DNA of 64,000 nt from Bacteroides zoogleoformans (GTDB lineage Bacteria > Bacteroidota > Bacteroidia > Bacteroidales > Bacteroidaceae), in contig NZ_CP027231.1 of NCBI RefSeq assembly GCF_002998435.1, forward strand, positions 434,001 through 498,000, given 5' to 3'. Under the pieces are notes generated by a model that saw only the letters and a list, made by a program, of their open reading frames with translations, did not search any database and had not been told where the DNA came from. Of the stretch, positions 37,303 through 47,679 are shown in pieces. Numbering within the stretch: position 1 is the first letter of the stretch; the number at the start of each line of letters is the position of its first letter. The position numbers and the translations under genes are program-made.

Positions 37303-39522
37303 ATGGAAACAGATGTTTTTTTCACACCGCAAGAGAAAAGTTTACTCTTCTCACTCTACCGAAGGCTATTGCAACTTTCGGGAGAAACACTCCGGAGGGG
37401 TGACTGCAAGAAACTGAAAACCCATCTTGTCAACACGATAAAGAACCATCACTTGCAGCGTGACTTATTCGGTCTGAATCCTGTCATCAAGGATATGCAG
37501 ACGGCAGTCATCGTTGCCGAAGAAATAGGCATGAACCGTGCGTCCATACTGGGGCTCATGTTGCACGACTCCGTGCGCTGCGGCACATGCAGCTCTCAGG
37601 AAGTGGAGCAGGGCTACGGTGAAGATGTGGCAGGCATCATCCGAGGACTGATACGTGTGAACGAACTCTATGCCAAAAGTCCCACCATCGAGTCTGAAAA
37701 CTTCCGCAACCTGTTGCTGTCTTTTGCCGAAGATATGCGCGTCATCCTTATTATGATTGCCGACCGCGTCAACATCATGAGGCAGATAAAAGATGCCGAT
37801 AACGACGAAGCCCGCCGGCAAGTGGCCAACGAGGCTGCCTATCTTTACGCGCCCCTCGCCCACAAACTGGGCCTATATAAAGTGAAGTCGGAATTGGAAG
37901 ATCTCTCGCTGAAATATACGGAAAAAGATATTTACTATCACATAAAGGATAAGCTGAACGAAACCAAAGCTTCGCGCGACAAATATATCGCTGCTTTCAT
38001 TGCACCGATGCAAAAAAAGTTGGAAAAGGCCGGACTGAAGTTTTACATCAAGGGGCGCACCAAGTCCATTCATTCCATCTACCAGAAAATGAAGAAGCAG
38101 AAATGCGCTTTTGAGAATGTATATGATCTGTTTGCCATTCGCATCATTCTGAATTCTCAACCGGAAAAGGAAAAATTGGAATGCTGGCAGGCATATTCCA
38201 TCGTGACGGATATGTATCAGCCTAATCCCAAACGCCTGCGCGACTGGCTGTCCGTACCTAAAAGCAACGGATACGAGTCTCTTCATATCACCGTGATGGG
38301 ACCTCAAGGCAAATGGGTGGAGGTGCAAATACGCACGGAACGCATGGACGAGATTGCCGAACGGGGACTTGCAGCCCACTGGCGCTACAAAGGCGTGAAA
38401 GGAGAATCGGGGTTGGACGAATGGCTCACCTCCGTACGCGAAGCATTGGAAAATTCCGACAGCAGCGGAGCGGAAGCCATGGACCAATTCAAACTGGACT
38501 TGTATGAGGATGAAGTGTTTGTCTTCACTCCGAAGGGCGATTTGTTCAAGCTGGGTAAAGGTGCCACTGTGCTCGACTTTGCCTTCCACATCCACACCAA
38601 ATTGGGATGCAAATGTATAGGTGCCAAGGTGAACGGTAAGAACGTACAGCTGAAGCAAGTGCTTCAAAGTGGTGATCAGGTGGAGATTATGACATCGAAC
38701 ACACAAACTCCGAAACAGGATTGGCTGAACATTGTGACCACCTCCAAAGCTCGTACCAAGATACGACAGGCATTGAAAGAGATGGCCGCCCGTCAGCATG
38801 CCTTTGCCAAGGAAACATTGGAACGCAAATTCAAGAACCGGAAGATTGAATATGACGAGGCTACCATGATGCGCCTCATCAAACGTCTCGGTTTCAAGGT
38901 GGTAACGGATTTCTATCAGGCGATTGCCGATGAAGTGCTGGATGTGAACGACATTATAGACAAGTATCTTGAGCAACAAAGGCGGGAAAGCGATACGCGG
39001 GACGAGATAATCTATCGCAGTGCCGAAGGCTATAACCTCCAACAGAGCATGCCCGAAGAGATAGGCGGCAAAGAAGACGTACTTGTCATCGACCAGAATT
39101 TGAAAGGGCTGGACTTCAAACTGGCACGTTGTTGTAACCCCATTTACGGCGATGAAGTGTTCGGTTTCGTCAGTGTGACGGGTGGCATCAAGATACACCG
39201 TTGCGACTGCCCCAATGCCGCCGACCTGCACTCACGCTTCGGCTACCGCATCGTGAAGGCACGTTGGGCAGGAAAATCGCAAGGGATGCAGTACCCCATC
39301 ACTCTGCGGGTGGTAGGGCATGATGATATAGGCATCGTGACCAATATCACCTCCATCATTTCCAAAGAGACGGGCATCAGCCTGCGAAGCATCAGCATAG
39401 ACTCTCACGATGGATTGTTCTCCGGCATGCTCACCATCATGGTCAGCGACACAGGAGGTCTGGAGGCGCTCATCAAAAAACTGAGAACGGTGAAGGGGGT
39501 GAAGCAGATTTCAAGAAATTGA
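37303..39522 (+). CDS. RelA/SpoT homologue, synthetase with degenerate hydrolase domain
   Basis: 739-aa long RSH protein controlling (p)ppGpp. Order: HD domain (about 30-190), synthetase (about 230-390; IKGRTKSIHSIYQKM, SNGYESLHITV), TGS (about 400-465; VFVFTPKGDLFKLGKG), helical/zinc-finger-like region and ACT domain at the C-terminus. The hydrolase site is lost: the first metal His is D64 (IKDMQ), the HDxxED motif reads HDSVRC (residues 88-93), and the Asn of ADRLHN is replaced (ADRVNI). The synthetase has RLRD, the RxKD-type seen in bifunctional enzymes rather than the ExDD of E. coli RelA. The protein is therefore predicted to be synthetase-only. I start at the ATG, not the TTG at 37279. 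Confidence 0.93.
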   Translation: METDVFFTPQEKSLLFSLYRRLLQLSGETLRRGDCKKLKTHLVNTIKNHHLQRDLFGLNPVIKDMQTAVIVAEEIGMNRASILGLMLHDSVRCGTCSSQEVEQGYGEDVAGIIRGLIRVNELYAKSPTIESENFRNLLLSFAEDMRVILIMIADRVNIMRQIKDADNDEARRQVANEAAYLYAPLAHKLGLYKVKSELEDLSLKYTEKDIYYHIKDKLNETKASRDKYIAAFIAPMQKKLEKAGLKFYIKGRTKSIHSIYQKMKKQKCAFENVYDLFAIRIILNSQPEKEKLECWQAYSIVTDMYQPNPKRLRDWLSVPKSNGYESLHITVMGPQGKWVEVQIRTERMDEIAERGLAAHWRYKGVKGESGLDEWLTSVREALENSDSSGAEAMDQFKLDLYEDEVFVFTPKGDLFKLGKGATVLDFAFHIHTKLGCKCIGAKVNGKNVQLKQVLQSGDQVEIMTSNTQTPKQDWLNIVTTSKARTKIRQALKEMAARQHAFAKETLERKFKNRKIEYDEATMMRLIKRLGFKVVTDFYQAIADEVLDVNDIIDKYLEQQRRESDTRDEIIYRSAEGYNLQQSMPEEIGGKEDVLVIDQNLKGLDFKLARCCNPIYGDEVFGFVSVTGGIKIHRCDCPNAADLHSRFGYRIVKARWAGKSQGMQYPITLRVVGHDDIGIVTNITSIISKETGISLRSISIDSHDGLFSGMLTIMVSDTGGLEALIKKLRTVKGVKQISRN

Positions 39523-39537
39523 GAATTTTTTTTGATT

Positions 39538-40515
39538 TTATCTCACCCGTTTCTTTTTGTAATAAGGATAGGTCAGCAGCACGAAAAAAAACAAGGCAAG
39601 AATGGCAGCCACAGAAGCGGCGTGATAAATCTGCGCCTCGTCCATGAGGCGACAAGCCACGGCAACGCCAATCAAAAAGCCCGCTTCCATCGACAAATGG
39701 CAAGTGGTATTAGCTGTTCCCCGCTGGCAATGGTGCGATAGTCTCACAAATATCCTCATCACCGGAATCACCGTAAATGCCAATACAGCCAATGCCGGCA
39801 AAGCCCAATAGTTGCCTGTAAACATCAAAGGCAGCAGCACACCCGGAACAAAGGCAAGCAACAGCATATTGAAGGCCGGCACCCACGCACGAGGCAGCAG
39901 AAAACGGTCAATGTTGCATAGTGCCATCCCTATAGGTGCGCGAAAAGCCACATATACCCTTGATGCGAAAAAGAGGCCGGCTACGCCTGTGGCTACAGAC
40001 AGATAGGCCACCATGCGGAAACCGTCCATATTATAAAGCCAAACACCCAGCCCCGCACCTATCAGCATACCCAAACGTGCAGCCCACGCATAGACCATGT
40101 TTCCGGCACTGCGACATGTGGAAGCGGTGATGTCAATAGTCACGGTGATGCCCGCCGTCGTTGCTAACCCGAAACAAGCCCCCTGCACCAGAGCCAGCAG
40201 CAACAGCTTCTCATAACTGTCCACGAACACATAACCTATGGTTGCAACCTGCATCACAAGCATAGAAAAAAGAAAGACATGCTTCCTTTTATACTCATCC
40301 ACCAAGTAAGCATGAAAAGGGCCTACGACAAACATGGCAGCGGAAAAAAACAAGAACATCGTTCCCGCCTCTCCAATGGAAACATCCAATTGCTGCCCCA
40401 TCACAAAAGGAAGCAAAGGAAAGAGCATATAGACTGATGTGAACAACAACAGGTTTGCCGCACACATCCGCCAAAAATTCAATGTCATAAGTTTGTTAGT
40501 ACTGTTCTTTCTCAT
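39538..40515 (-). CDS. Short MFS-type transporter
   Basis: 325-aa integral membrane protein, Major Facilitator type by pattern (motif-like [18 protein letters not shown] between helices 2 and 3). It is shorter than the usual 380-420 aa, and I count about 10 hydrophobic segments, so terminal helices may be missing or merged. The substrate is unknown; adjacency to panB does not by itself imply pantothenate. Its start lies inside panB (20-base overlap), so the two are translationally linked. Confidence 0.85.
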   Translation of the reverse strand: MRKNSTNKLMTLNFWRMCAANLLLFTSVYMLFPLLPFVMGQQLDVSIGEAGTMFLFFSAAMFVVGPFHAYLVDEYKRKHVFLFSMLVMQVATIGYVFVDSYEKLLLLALVQGACFGLATTAGITVTIDITASTCRSAGNMVYAWAARLGMLIGAGLGVWLYNMDGFRMVAYLSVATGVAGLFFASRVYVAFRAPIGMALCNIDRFLLPRAWVPAFNMLLLAFVPGVLLPLMFTGNYWALPALAVLAFTVIPVMRIFVRLSHHCQRGTANTTCHLSMEAGFLIGVAVACRLMDEAQIYHAASVAAILALFFFVLLTYPYYKKKRVR

Positions 40516-41314
40516 TCGGGAAATCTAAGTTCTTCACATCGGATACATATTTGCTGATGGCATCCGTCATCACAGTGTGCAAGTCGGCATACCGTCGCAG
40601 GAAACGGGGGCGGAAGCCGTTGTTCATACCCAGCATATCCTGCGCCACCAGCACCTGGCCGTCTACATCGCCGCCGGCACCGATACCGATAACGGGAATG
40701 GCCAGTTCCTTTGCCACACGGGCAGCCAAGGCGGCAGGAATCTTTTCCAGCACCAATCCGAAACATCCGGCTTCTTCCAGCAAGTGGGCATCCTTCACTA
40801 ACTTTTCCGCTTCTGCATCATCCTTGGCACGAACGGTATATGTTCCATATTTATTGATGGATTGTGGCATCAGACCGAGATGTCCCATGACCGGGATACC
40901 GGCACTGAGAATGCGTTTCACCGTACCTATCACCTCTTCGCCACCCTCTAATTTAAGAGCATCGGCATGACTTTCTTTCATAATGCGGATAGCAGAGGCT
41001 AATCCTTCCAATTCATTGCCTTGGTAGGAGCCGAAAGGCATGTCGACGATAACCATGGCGCGCTTTACGCCGCGAACCACGGATTTCCCATGATAAATCA
41101 TTTGGTCGAGGGTGATGGGAAGAGTGGTCACATTGCCTGCCATCACATTGGAGGCCGAATCACCTACCAGAATAACATCAATCCCGGCGCCATCCACAAT
41201 CTGTGCCATGGTGTAGTCGTAGGATGTCAACATTGATATCTTTTCGCCTCTTTGTTTCATTTCAATAAGGCGGTGTGTGGTCACTTTACGAGAATCATCT
41301 GAAATATAACCCAT
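40496..41314 (-). CDS. panB: 3-methyl-2-oxobutanoate hydroxymethyltransferase
   Basis: Ketopantoate hydroxymethyltransferase, the first committed step to pantothenate; 272 aa. Typical motifs: [31 protein letters not shown] with metal-binding Asp, [10 protein letters not shown] in variant form ([11 protein letters not shown]), [11 protein letters not shown] and the catalytic [25 protein letters not shown] -7 box lies 57 bases upstream. The MFS gene overlaps its 3' end. Confidence 0.97.
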   Translation of the reverse strand: MGYISDDSRKVTTHRLIEMKQRGEKISMLTSYDYTMAQIVDGAGIDVILVGDSASNVMAGNVTTLPITLDQMIYHGKSVVRGVKRAMVIVDMPFGSYQGNELEGLASAIRIMKESHADALKLEGGEEVIGTVKRILSAGIPVMGHLGLMPQSINKYGTYTVRAKDDAEAEKLVKDAHLLEEAGCFGLVLEKIPAALAARVAKELAIPVIGIGAGGDVDGQVLVAQDMLGMNNGFRPRFLRRYADLHTVMTDAISKYVSDVKNLDFPNEKEQY

Positions 41315-41370
41315 GATATTTACTGTTTATCGATTTACTATGTCAGTGCGAAGTTTTCGCTAATCGGGGG

Positions 41371-41378
41371 CAAAGGTA
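41371..41378 (-). promoter_or_regulatory. -7 box of panB promoter
   Basis: TACCTTTG on the minus strand fits TAnnTTTG; a TTG at 41401-41403 is 22 bases upstream, slightly wide of the usual -33 distance. Confidence 0.45.
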
Positions 41379-41391
41379 ATCCTTTTTCCAA

Positions 41392-42045
41392 TTACTTGTG
41401 CAATCGGGTCAACTTATCATAAGTGAATCCAGCAAAATCATCCAGAATAAAATGACATAACGGCTCAATCGCTTCGCGCGGGTTGGTGGTCGCCAAACCG
41501 ATAACAGTGGCTCCGGAAGCCATTCCGGCCTTCAGTCCATTGAAAGAATCTTCGAACACATACGAGTTACCGGGATGGGTTCCCAGAACTTTCATACCAA
41601 GCAGGAAGCAATCGGGAGCAGGCTTGGAGGCGGCAAACATTTCGGCCGTGAGAATGCGGTCGAACAAAGTCTTTATTTCCGGGTGAACACGATAGACGGA
41701 TGCCATCTTCGGTTCGTTGGAGCTGGTCACTACCGCCGTCTTCACGTCGTGGCAGCGCAAGTCTTCTATAAAATCGAGCACACCGGGAATAAAGTCGAAC
41801 GACATCTCCCGTTCAAAGCGATTCAGGCGTTCTGTGATTTCTGCCTGCTCTGCAGCCTTATCCTGAAAGAAGGTTTCGTAGATATATACCAAGGTTTGTC
41901 CCTTCACCCTGCCTTCCAAATCGTCCATGCCCAGATAATCCTTTCCCATACGGTGCCAGAATTGGCTGTACTGTGTCTCTGTGTCCATCACCACCCCATC
42001 GAAATCGAACAGAGCAGCCATTGTTTTCGTTGTATCCATACGCAT
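41392..42045 (-). CDS. HAD superfamily hydrolase, beta-phosphoglucomutase-like
   Basis: 217-aa HAD phosphatase. Motif 1 LFDFDGVVMDTE gives the nucleophile Asp and acid Asp, motif 2 TAVVTSSN, motif 3 Lys in the KPAPDCFLLGMKVL region, and motif 4 VFEDSFNGLKA. The helical cap inserted after motif 1 matches the beta-phosphoglucomutase/phosphoglycolate group; the substrate is not determinable. Start at 42045 or at MDTTK six bases downstream. Confidence 0.92.
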   Translation of the reverse strand: MRMDTTKTMAALFDFDGVVMDTETQYSQFWHRMGKDYLGMDDLEGRVKGQTLVYIYETFFQDKAAEQAEITERLNRFEREMSFDFIPGVLDFIEDLRCHDVKTAVVTSSNEPKMASVYRVHPEIKTLFDRILTAEMFAASKPAPDCFLLGMKVLGTHPGNSYVFEDSFNGLKAGMASGATVIGLATTNPREAIEPLCHFILDDFAGFTYDKLTRLHK

Positions 42046-42133
42046 CTGTTTACCTGTTTGTATTCATACCTTTCGTTTACGGTCACAAAGGTCTGAATAA
42101 TCTCTGAAGGAAACAACTTATTTTGACAAACTC

Positions 42134-44434
42134 TTACTCATTCCTGATACTTTTTACCGGATTCTCTTTTGCGATAGACCATGATTTCAGCAATACGCAG
42201 CCCACAATGAATGCCAACAGCAATAGACCTACCATGATGTAACCGGCAACCGGTAGCGGCACCATATCCTTGAATCGGCCAATCCAGACTTGTCCCGCCT
42301 TATAAGCGCCGGATATGCCAAGGGCTACAGACGGAGCAGCAATCCAAAGCACCTCTTGCCACAACAGACGCAGAATATCCCGGGGCCCTGCACCGTTCAC
42401 CTTGCGGATGGCAATCTCCTTGCTGCGCAGACGAATTTCATCATTGGCATAGCCTATCAGCCCCATTATCACAATAAAAAGAATAGTGACCGATGCCCAT
42501 AGCGTGACGTTTCGGAAAATGCGGACAGAAGTGGCATTCTCCCTTATGGTCTGCTCGATAGACAGGAATATAAGCTCATCTTGCGGATAGAGGTGCTTCA
42601 TCTCCTCATTCAACTTCCGCAGGTTTTCATCGAATGGCTCTTTCAGGCGAACTTCCATACAAAATCCAACACCTGAAATCCACTCTATCATCACCGGAAC
42701 GTCGTCATTCGGAGTACCGGGAAAAGCAAAACTATCCAACAATCCCACTACCCTGCCATAATCGTTCACTTGTTTTCCTATCGGGCTGTCCGTCCAGTGC
42801 ATCTTCTCGCAGAACTTGCCGTTGACCAACAACTGATGCTCTCCCGTCAGGTTATGCCCCTCCTTCAACCGCAAACCGATGAATGGCAGATAATCGCTGT
42901 TGAACCATGAGTTTCTGGGATAAAACATCTCGTTTCCTTGATTGTCGAATATCGGGCGATTAGCCCCGAAACCCAGCATCGACCGCTCGGCCGAGGCTAC
43001 CGCTTCCACATAAGGCAAGTTGCGTAGCTGAGTACGCAGTTGTGCACCGTCCACCTTATGCTGATAAATATAGGCTACCCTCCGTGGGTTCCAGCCACGG
43101 TTGCGCCCCACCATATGACGGTATTGCGAAAAGACCAGCAACAGCATACCCAAGATGAAAGCTGCACCCGTGAACTGCACAAAGAGCAATCCTCTTTTCC
43201 ATCCTCGCCGTCCGGATGTGTACCGTACAAATACTTGTGTCACGGGGATACGGGCAAAAAGTACAGCCGGCAGGCAGCCGCCTAATAGGAATAGCACCAC
43301 CGGTACAGCCAGCGGCGCATAGAGATGCTGTGGGGAAAACAGTACGTCGATAGGCACTGCCGCCAGCTCCTCCATTTGTTCATGAAAAAGATAGACCAGA
43401 ACCCCAGCGACCAACAAAGATATGCTTACCATAACCGCCGTTTCCATCAGAAACATGCCAAATATGTTGCCGCCCGACGCACCGCTGCACTTATGCACCC
43501 CTATCGCTTTGGCTCGTTGTGTCAGTGAGGAGATGGAAATCAGCACATAGTTCAATGTGGTGGTAAAAAGCAGCACGATGCCCAAAAAGAACATAATCCA
43601 GATTGTTTTTCGTACTTGCGTGTCATCCAGATGCACGTAGCGGATGGGAGTAATGTGAACCGACAGTTCCAGATCGCTGTCCGCCGGCAAATGACGGACA
43701 ATGGCCGCCGAGAGCCGTTCGTTCAGCCATTCGGCATCCTGCGAAGCGCGCAGCCGGACAAAGCCGTCGTAATTGCCGCCGCTCTGCCATCCCAACCTCC
43801 ACTTAGCGTATTTACCGATACCGGAGAAAGAGACGATTGCTTCGGGACGTTTGCCCAACGAAGTGTTCATCGGAACGTCTTTGAAGATTCCTTTGACAAG
43901 CAGAGCTACACCATTTCCCCACAAATCATACATCAGCGTTTTCCCGATGGGATCTTCACTGCCGAACACCCTGCGGGCAGCCGCTTCCGAAAGGAAAAGC
44001 GCATCAGGATTCGCCAAGTCCTGCGGATTGCCTTTCACCACATCCAGCCCGAGGACGAAGAAATACGATGTATCGGCAAGTACTGTCTGCATTTCGAGGT
44101 TACGGTTGCCCAAGCGGTAGCGGTCGCCAAAGAGCGAACAACTGACCGTGGCTCCTTGCACCCGGTCGGGAAACTCTTCCGCAATCACTCCCGGAATAGG
44201 GATAAGGGTATAGAAGCTTTCTCCTCCATCCGGCACCCCATCCTTCAACCAGCCGGTCTTCACCCAATAGAGATTGTCCGCCTCTTTATAGAAGTTATCG
44301 AAATTCAGTTCAAAGGCTATCCTTGCGAAAAGGAATACCGACATCAACAAGCCTAATGACAACGAAACAATCTTGACGGCATTCGCGCCATATCCGCGAA
44401 GCAGGGTTTGAAAGGTGTAGTATAAATATCGCAT
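42134..44434 (-). CDS. FtsX-type ABC transporter permease (second)
   Basis: 766-aa MacB/FtsX-like permease. An N-terminal helix (VSLSLGLLMSVFLFARIAF) precedes a large periplasmic MacB_PCD-like domain, then FtsX helices around 280-400; a second periplasmic region (about 435-640) and a final FtsX set at the C-terminus. The intracellular motifs (RAKAIGVHKCSGASGGNIFG and RSKEIAIRKVNGAGPRDILR) are the coupling segments to the ATPase. About twice the size of a single FtsX unit. Substrate unknown; family members often export peptides, lipids or act as mechanotransducers. Last gene of the operon 47573-42134. Confidence 0.93.
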   Translation of the reverse strand: MRYLYYTFQTLLRGYGANAVKIVSLSLGLLMSVFLFARIAFELNFDNFYKEADNLYWVKTGWLKDGVPDGGESFYTLIPIPGVIAEEFPDRVQGATVSCSLFGDRYRLGNRNLEMQTVLADTSYFFVLGLDVVKGNPQDLANPDALFLSEAAARRVFGSEDPIGKTLMYDLWGNGVALLVKGIFKDVPMNTSLGKRPEAIVSFSGIGKYAKWRLGWQSGGNYDGFVRLRASQDAEWLNERLSAAIVRHLPADSDLELSVHITPIRYVHLDDTQVRKTIWIMFFLGIVLLFTTTLNYVLISISSLTQRAKAIGVHKCSGASGGNIFGMFLMETAVMVSISLLVAGVLVYLFHEQMEELAAVPIDVLFSPQHLYAPLAVPVVLFLLGGCLPAVLFARIPVTQVFVRYTSGRRGWKRGLLFVQFTGAAFILGMLLLVFSQYRHMVGRNRGWNPRRVAYIYQHKVDGAQLRTQLRNLPYVEAVASAERSMLGFGANRPIFDNQGNEMFYPRNSWFNSDYLPFIGLRLKEGHNLTGEHQLLVNGKFCEKMHWTDSPIGKQVNDYGRVVGLLDSFAFPGTPNDDVPVMIEWISGVGFCMEVRLKEPFDENLRKLNEEMKHLYPQDELIFLSIEQTIRENATSVRIFRNVTLWASVTILFIVIMGLIGYANDEIRLRSKEIAIRKVNGAGPRDILRLLWQEVLWIAAPSVALGISGAYKAGQVWIGRFKDMVPLPVAGYIMVGLLLLAFIVGCVLLKSWSIAKENPVKSIRNE

Positions 44435-44503
44435 ATATGTTCTTTAATGATTAACTTGTTCCTGGTATTCTTTAATGGATTCCCCATCTGCAATACTCCC
44501 GTT

Positions 44504-45196
44504 TCAGATGCCTTGTGTCGGCACACTTGCCATCACACTGCCGTCGAACAGGTGCACTGTGCGGTGTGCAAAGCCTGCATCGTGCCGCGAGTGCGTCACC
44601 ATGATAATCGTAGTGCCCTCCTTGTTCAGTTCCGTCAGCAGGTTCATCACTTCGGCTCCGTTCTTGGAGTCCAAGTTACCGGTAGGCTCGTCGGCCAGTA
44701 TCAACCGCGGATTGGTCACCACTGCGCGGGCAATGGCCACACGTTGTTGCTGACCGCCGGAGAGCTGCTGTGGAAAGTGCTTGGCACGGTGGCTGATGTT
44801 CATGCGTTTCAAGATATCTTCCACCATGCGTCTGCGCTCGCCGCCCTTTATGCCGAGATAAGTGAGGGGAAGCTCCACGTTTTCATATACATTCAGCTCG
44901 TCTATCAGGTTGAAGCTTTGGAACACGAAGCCCAGCTTACCCTTGCGCACACGGGTGCGCTCCTTCTCTTTCAAGTCCGCCACTTCTTGGTCAAAGAGTC
45001 TGTAGCTACCTTCCGTGGGATTGTCCAATAAGCCGAGGATATTCAACAGAGTGGACTTGCCGCAGCCCGAAGGCCCCATAACGGCTACGAATTCTCCCTC
45101 TTTCACTTCGAGGTTCACATGGTTCAAAGCTACGGTCTCTACTTCCGAAGTACGAAACACCTTACTGATATTACTGATTTCAATCATCTTATTCAT
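44504..45196 (-). CDS. ABC transporter ATP-binding protein, MacB/LolD type
   Basis: 230-aa ATPase for the flanking permeases. Walker A GPSGCGKST, Q-loop FVFQSFNLI, signature LSGGQQQRVAIARA, Walker B LILADEPTGNLD, H-loop VTHS. It lies between two homologous permease genes, so the transporter may be heteromeric. It follows the first permease by 58 bases. Confidence 0.96.
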   Translation of the reverse strand: MNKMIEISNISKVFRTSEVETVALNHVNLEVKEGEFVAVMGPSGCGKSTLLNILGLLDNPTEGSYRLFDQEVADLKEKERTRVRKGKLGFVFQSFNLIDELNVYENVELPLTYLGIKGGERRRMVEDILKRMNISHRAKHFPQQLSGGQQQRVAIARAVVTNPRLILADEPTGNLDSKNGAEVMNLLTELNKEGTTIIMVTHSRHDAGFAHRTVHLFDGSVMASVPTQGI

Positions 45197-45254
45197 TGCT
45201 TTACGTTTTATATGTTTTTATAATTATAATCTCTTCTCGAAGAAAACAATCGTC

Positions 45255-47573
45255 CTATTCACTCTTAATACTGTTCACCGGATTCTCATTCGCAATCTTC
45301 CATGATTTCCAAAGGACGCACCCTACGATGACCGTCAGAATGACAATCATCATCAATGCATATACCATCCATCCCAAAGGGATGTGCTCGGAGAACTGCT
45401 CCATCCAAAGGCCGTTGACGTACCAAGAAGCAATTGTTCCGATAAGCACTGCCGGGCCTGCCACATAGAGCACGTCGCGCGAGAGCAGCTCCAATACAGT
45501 ACTTACTTCCGCACCGTTCACCTTGCGGATGGCTATTTCTTTGCTGCGACGGCGCACCTCGTCGGCTGTATAGCCCGTCAACCCCATCAGCATGATAAAA
45601 AACATGGTGACGGCAGCCAACAACGTGGCATTACGAAACACGCGGACGGCGTTATAGCGATTCTTTATCATCTGGCTGTAATCGGTAAAGTCGATGGTCT
45701 GGCCGGGAAAGGCTTCGCTTGCTTCTTTGTTCAGCTTCCGCAGATTCTCGGCAAACGGCTCTTTCAGGCGAAGGTGTATGTATCCATAGAAAGCCTTGTT
45801 ACCCCGTGCGATGAAAGGCTTTTTTCCCGAAGTGAAGCCTTGCATTTGAAACTCCTTCAGCAATCCCGACACTTTGTAAAGCCCATTTTCCATATTCACC
45901 GTGCGCCCTACTACTTCATTGCCCCAATGCATCATTTCGGCAAAAGTCTCGTTCACCACCACTTCGTCTTTTTCGCGCGCCATACGACCCGCTTTAAAGG
46001 TCATACCCATCAGCTCAGGGTAATCTTCGCGCATGTAATAGCTGGATCGTGTGGAAAAAAGAGCCTGCCCGGTAGCGTCCTGAATCATCGAGCCACTGTA
46101 TCCCCATATCGGAGTACCATGAGCACTGGACAGCGCTTCCACATAAGGCAAATCCTTAAAGAATTGATAGGCGGCATCGCGTGCGTCCTTTTCGTCCCAA
46201 TAGGCAGTGCCCATAGCGATGCGTTCCGGGCTATATCCCATGTCTTTGGTCATGACAAACCGATATTGCGCCACCACAACACACATCAGTCCACAGATAA
46301 AGGCCACCCCGGCAAACTGCACGAACAGCAGCGGACGCTTCCAACCCCTTTTGCCTTCCGTATAACGACGGAACACCTGCGACACGGGGATGCGTGAAAA
46401 GAGCCTGCCCGGCAACATACCTCCCACAAAGAAAAGCACACTCACCACCGACAACGGCACCCAGAGGCGGTTAGGGGCTAGCAACAGCAGCGACAGTTTG
46501 GCCGAGGCCGTGTCTTCAAAAAACTCGCGGAAGTTAAACAGCAACAATGCCATCAGCAACAGAGCCGCCAGAATGATGATGCCCGTCTCCAACAGGAACA
46601 TGCCGAAAACCTTGCCTCCGCTTGCCCCGTTGCACTTGTGCACCCCCACTGCTTTGGCGCGATAGCTCAAAGAGGAGATGGAAATCAACACATAGTTCAG
46701 CGCGGCAATGAATAGGATAGCAAGACCGAGGATGCTCATGATGTTGCTCATCCGCTTCACTTCCGTATATCCGACGTATGTGTCGCGAATGGGCTGTACA
46801 AAGGCTGTGTAGCCAAACTTCTTTTTATCCTCTGCCGGACGATATTTGTCTATCATGGCATCAATGCGTGCGTTCACCACCGACTTGTCCGCTCCGGGGC
46901 GAAAACGTATATACTCCATCCAACTGTCCCCGCCACTCCAAGAATAATTGCCCAAGTCGCGACTCCAGAAAGAAGGCATGGAAATAACAGCTTCGGGATT
47001 CATGGTGGCATTTTCGGGTATCGCGGCATAAATGCCTTTCACCGTCAAGTCATAGTTATGCCCGTAGTTCAACACCTTACCTATCGGGTTCTCATCTCCG
47101 AATATTTTTTTTGCAAGGCGGTCACTCAGGAAAATGACGTCTTTCTGCATCAAATCTTTCTCCGGATTTCCTTTAAACACCTCGATGCCCATGGTGCGAA
47201 AAAAGAGTGAATCGGCAAGCACTTTGCCATCATCAAACCGCACGGTCCCATTGTAAAGAGGGTCTCTGGCAAAACCATATCCTATACTGGTAGCCGACTC
47301 CACCTGCCCGGGAAAGTTCTCAAGAATGGCACCTGCCACTGGACCGCAGTTTTGTTCCTGAGGCGAATACTTCTCACCGTTCGCGGTGAACACCGACCAT
47401 ACCTGATAAAGGTTGTCATAGTCTCGATAACACTTGTCGAAGCTGTGCTCGTAGACCACCCGGGAGAAAAGCAGAATACTCATCGTCAACCCCAGTCCCA
47501 AAGAGACTATTTTAATGATATTCGTCCCTCGCCCTCGCAGCAATGTCTGAATTACATAATGAAGTTCTTTCAT
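45255..47573 (-). CDS. FtsX-type ABC transporter permease (first)
   Basis: 772-aa paralogue of the gene at 42134-44434 with the same layout: N-terminal helix (SLGLGLTMSILLFSRVVY), periplasmic domain, FtsX helices around 280-390 with the RAKAVGVHKCNGASGGKVFG coupling helix, a second periplasmic region and a C-terminal FtsX set (RSKEIAIRKVNGAEV). First gene of a permease-ATPase-permease operon. Transcription probably starts at a sigma-54 promoter about 26 bases before the start codon. Confidence 0.93.
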   Translation of the reverse strand: MKELHYVIQTLLRGRGTNIIKIVSLGLGLTMSILLFSRVVYEHSFDKCYRDYDNLYQVWSVFTANGEKYSPQEQNCGPVAGAILENFPGQVESATSIGYGFARDPLYNGTVRFDDGKVLADSLFFRTMGIEVFKGNPEKDLMQKDVIFLSDRLAKKIFGDENPIGKVLNYGHNYDLTVKGIYAAIPENATMNPEAVISMPSFWSRDLGNYSWSGGDSWMEYIRFRPGADKSVVNARIDAMIDKYRPAEDKKKFGYTAFVQPIRDTYVGYTEVKRMSNIMSILGLAILFIAALNYVLISISSLSYRAKAVGVHKCNGASGGKVFGMFLLETGIIILAALLLMALLLFNFREFFEDTASAKLSLLLLAPNRLWVPLSVVSVLFFVGGMLPGRLFSRIPVSQVFRRYTEGKRGWKRPLLFVQFAGVAFICGLMCVVVAQYRFVMTKDMGYSPERIAMGTAYWDEKDARDAAYQFFKDLPYVEALSSAHGTPIWGYSGSMIQDATGQALFSTRSSYYMREDYPELMGMTFKAGRMAREKDEVVVNETFAEMMHWGNEVVGRTVNMENGLYKVSGLLKEFQMQGFTSGKKPFIARGNKAFYGYIHLRLKEPFAENLRKLNKEASEAFPGQTIDFTDYSQMIKNRYNAVRVFRNATLLAAVTMFFIMLMGLTGYTADEVRRRSKEIAIRKVNGAEVSTVLELLSRDVLYVAGPAVLIGTIASWYVNGLWMEQFSEHIPLGWMVYALMMIVILTVIVGCVLWKSWKIANENPVNSIKSE

Positions 47574-47609
47574 CTTATTCGTTTTATGTTATTTTCCTGC
47601 TTTTTGTAA

Positions 47610-47625
47610 AGCAGAAACTATGCCA
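47610..47625 (-). promoter_or_regulatory. Sigma-54 promoter of the ABC operon
   Basis: On the minus strand TGGCATAGTTTCTGCT fits the RpoN consensus TGGCAC-N5-TTGCW, with the diagnostic GG and GC exactly 10 bases apart. Transcription would start near 47599, leaving a leader of about 26 bases before the first permease. Confidence 0.72.
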
Positions 47626-47679
47626 GAAAAGTAATTGTCTGATTATAAAAGATTAAGCAGAAAGTCCCAAAGGCAACCT

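Noticed and set aside
37873..39231. A 452-aa open frame on the minus strand opposite relA/spoT
   Set aside because: The plus-strand gene is well conserved; the antisense frame is Phe/His-rich and featureless, as expected for a shadow.
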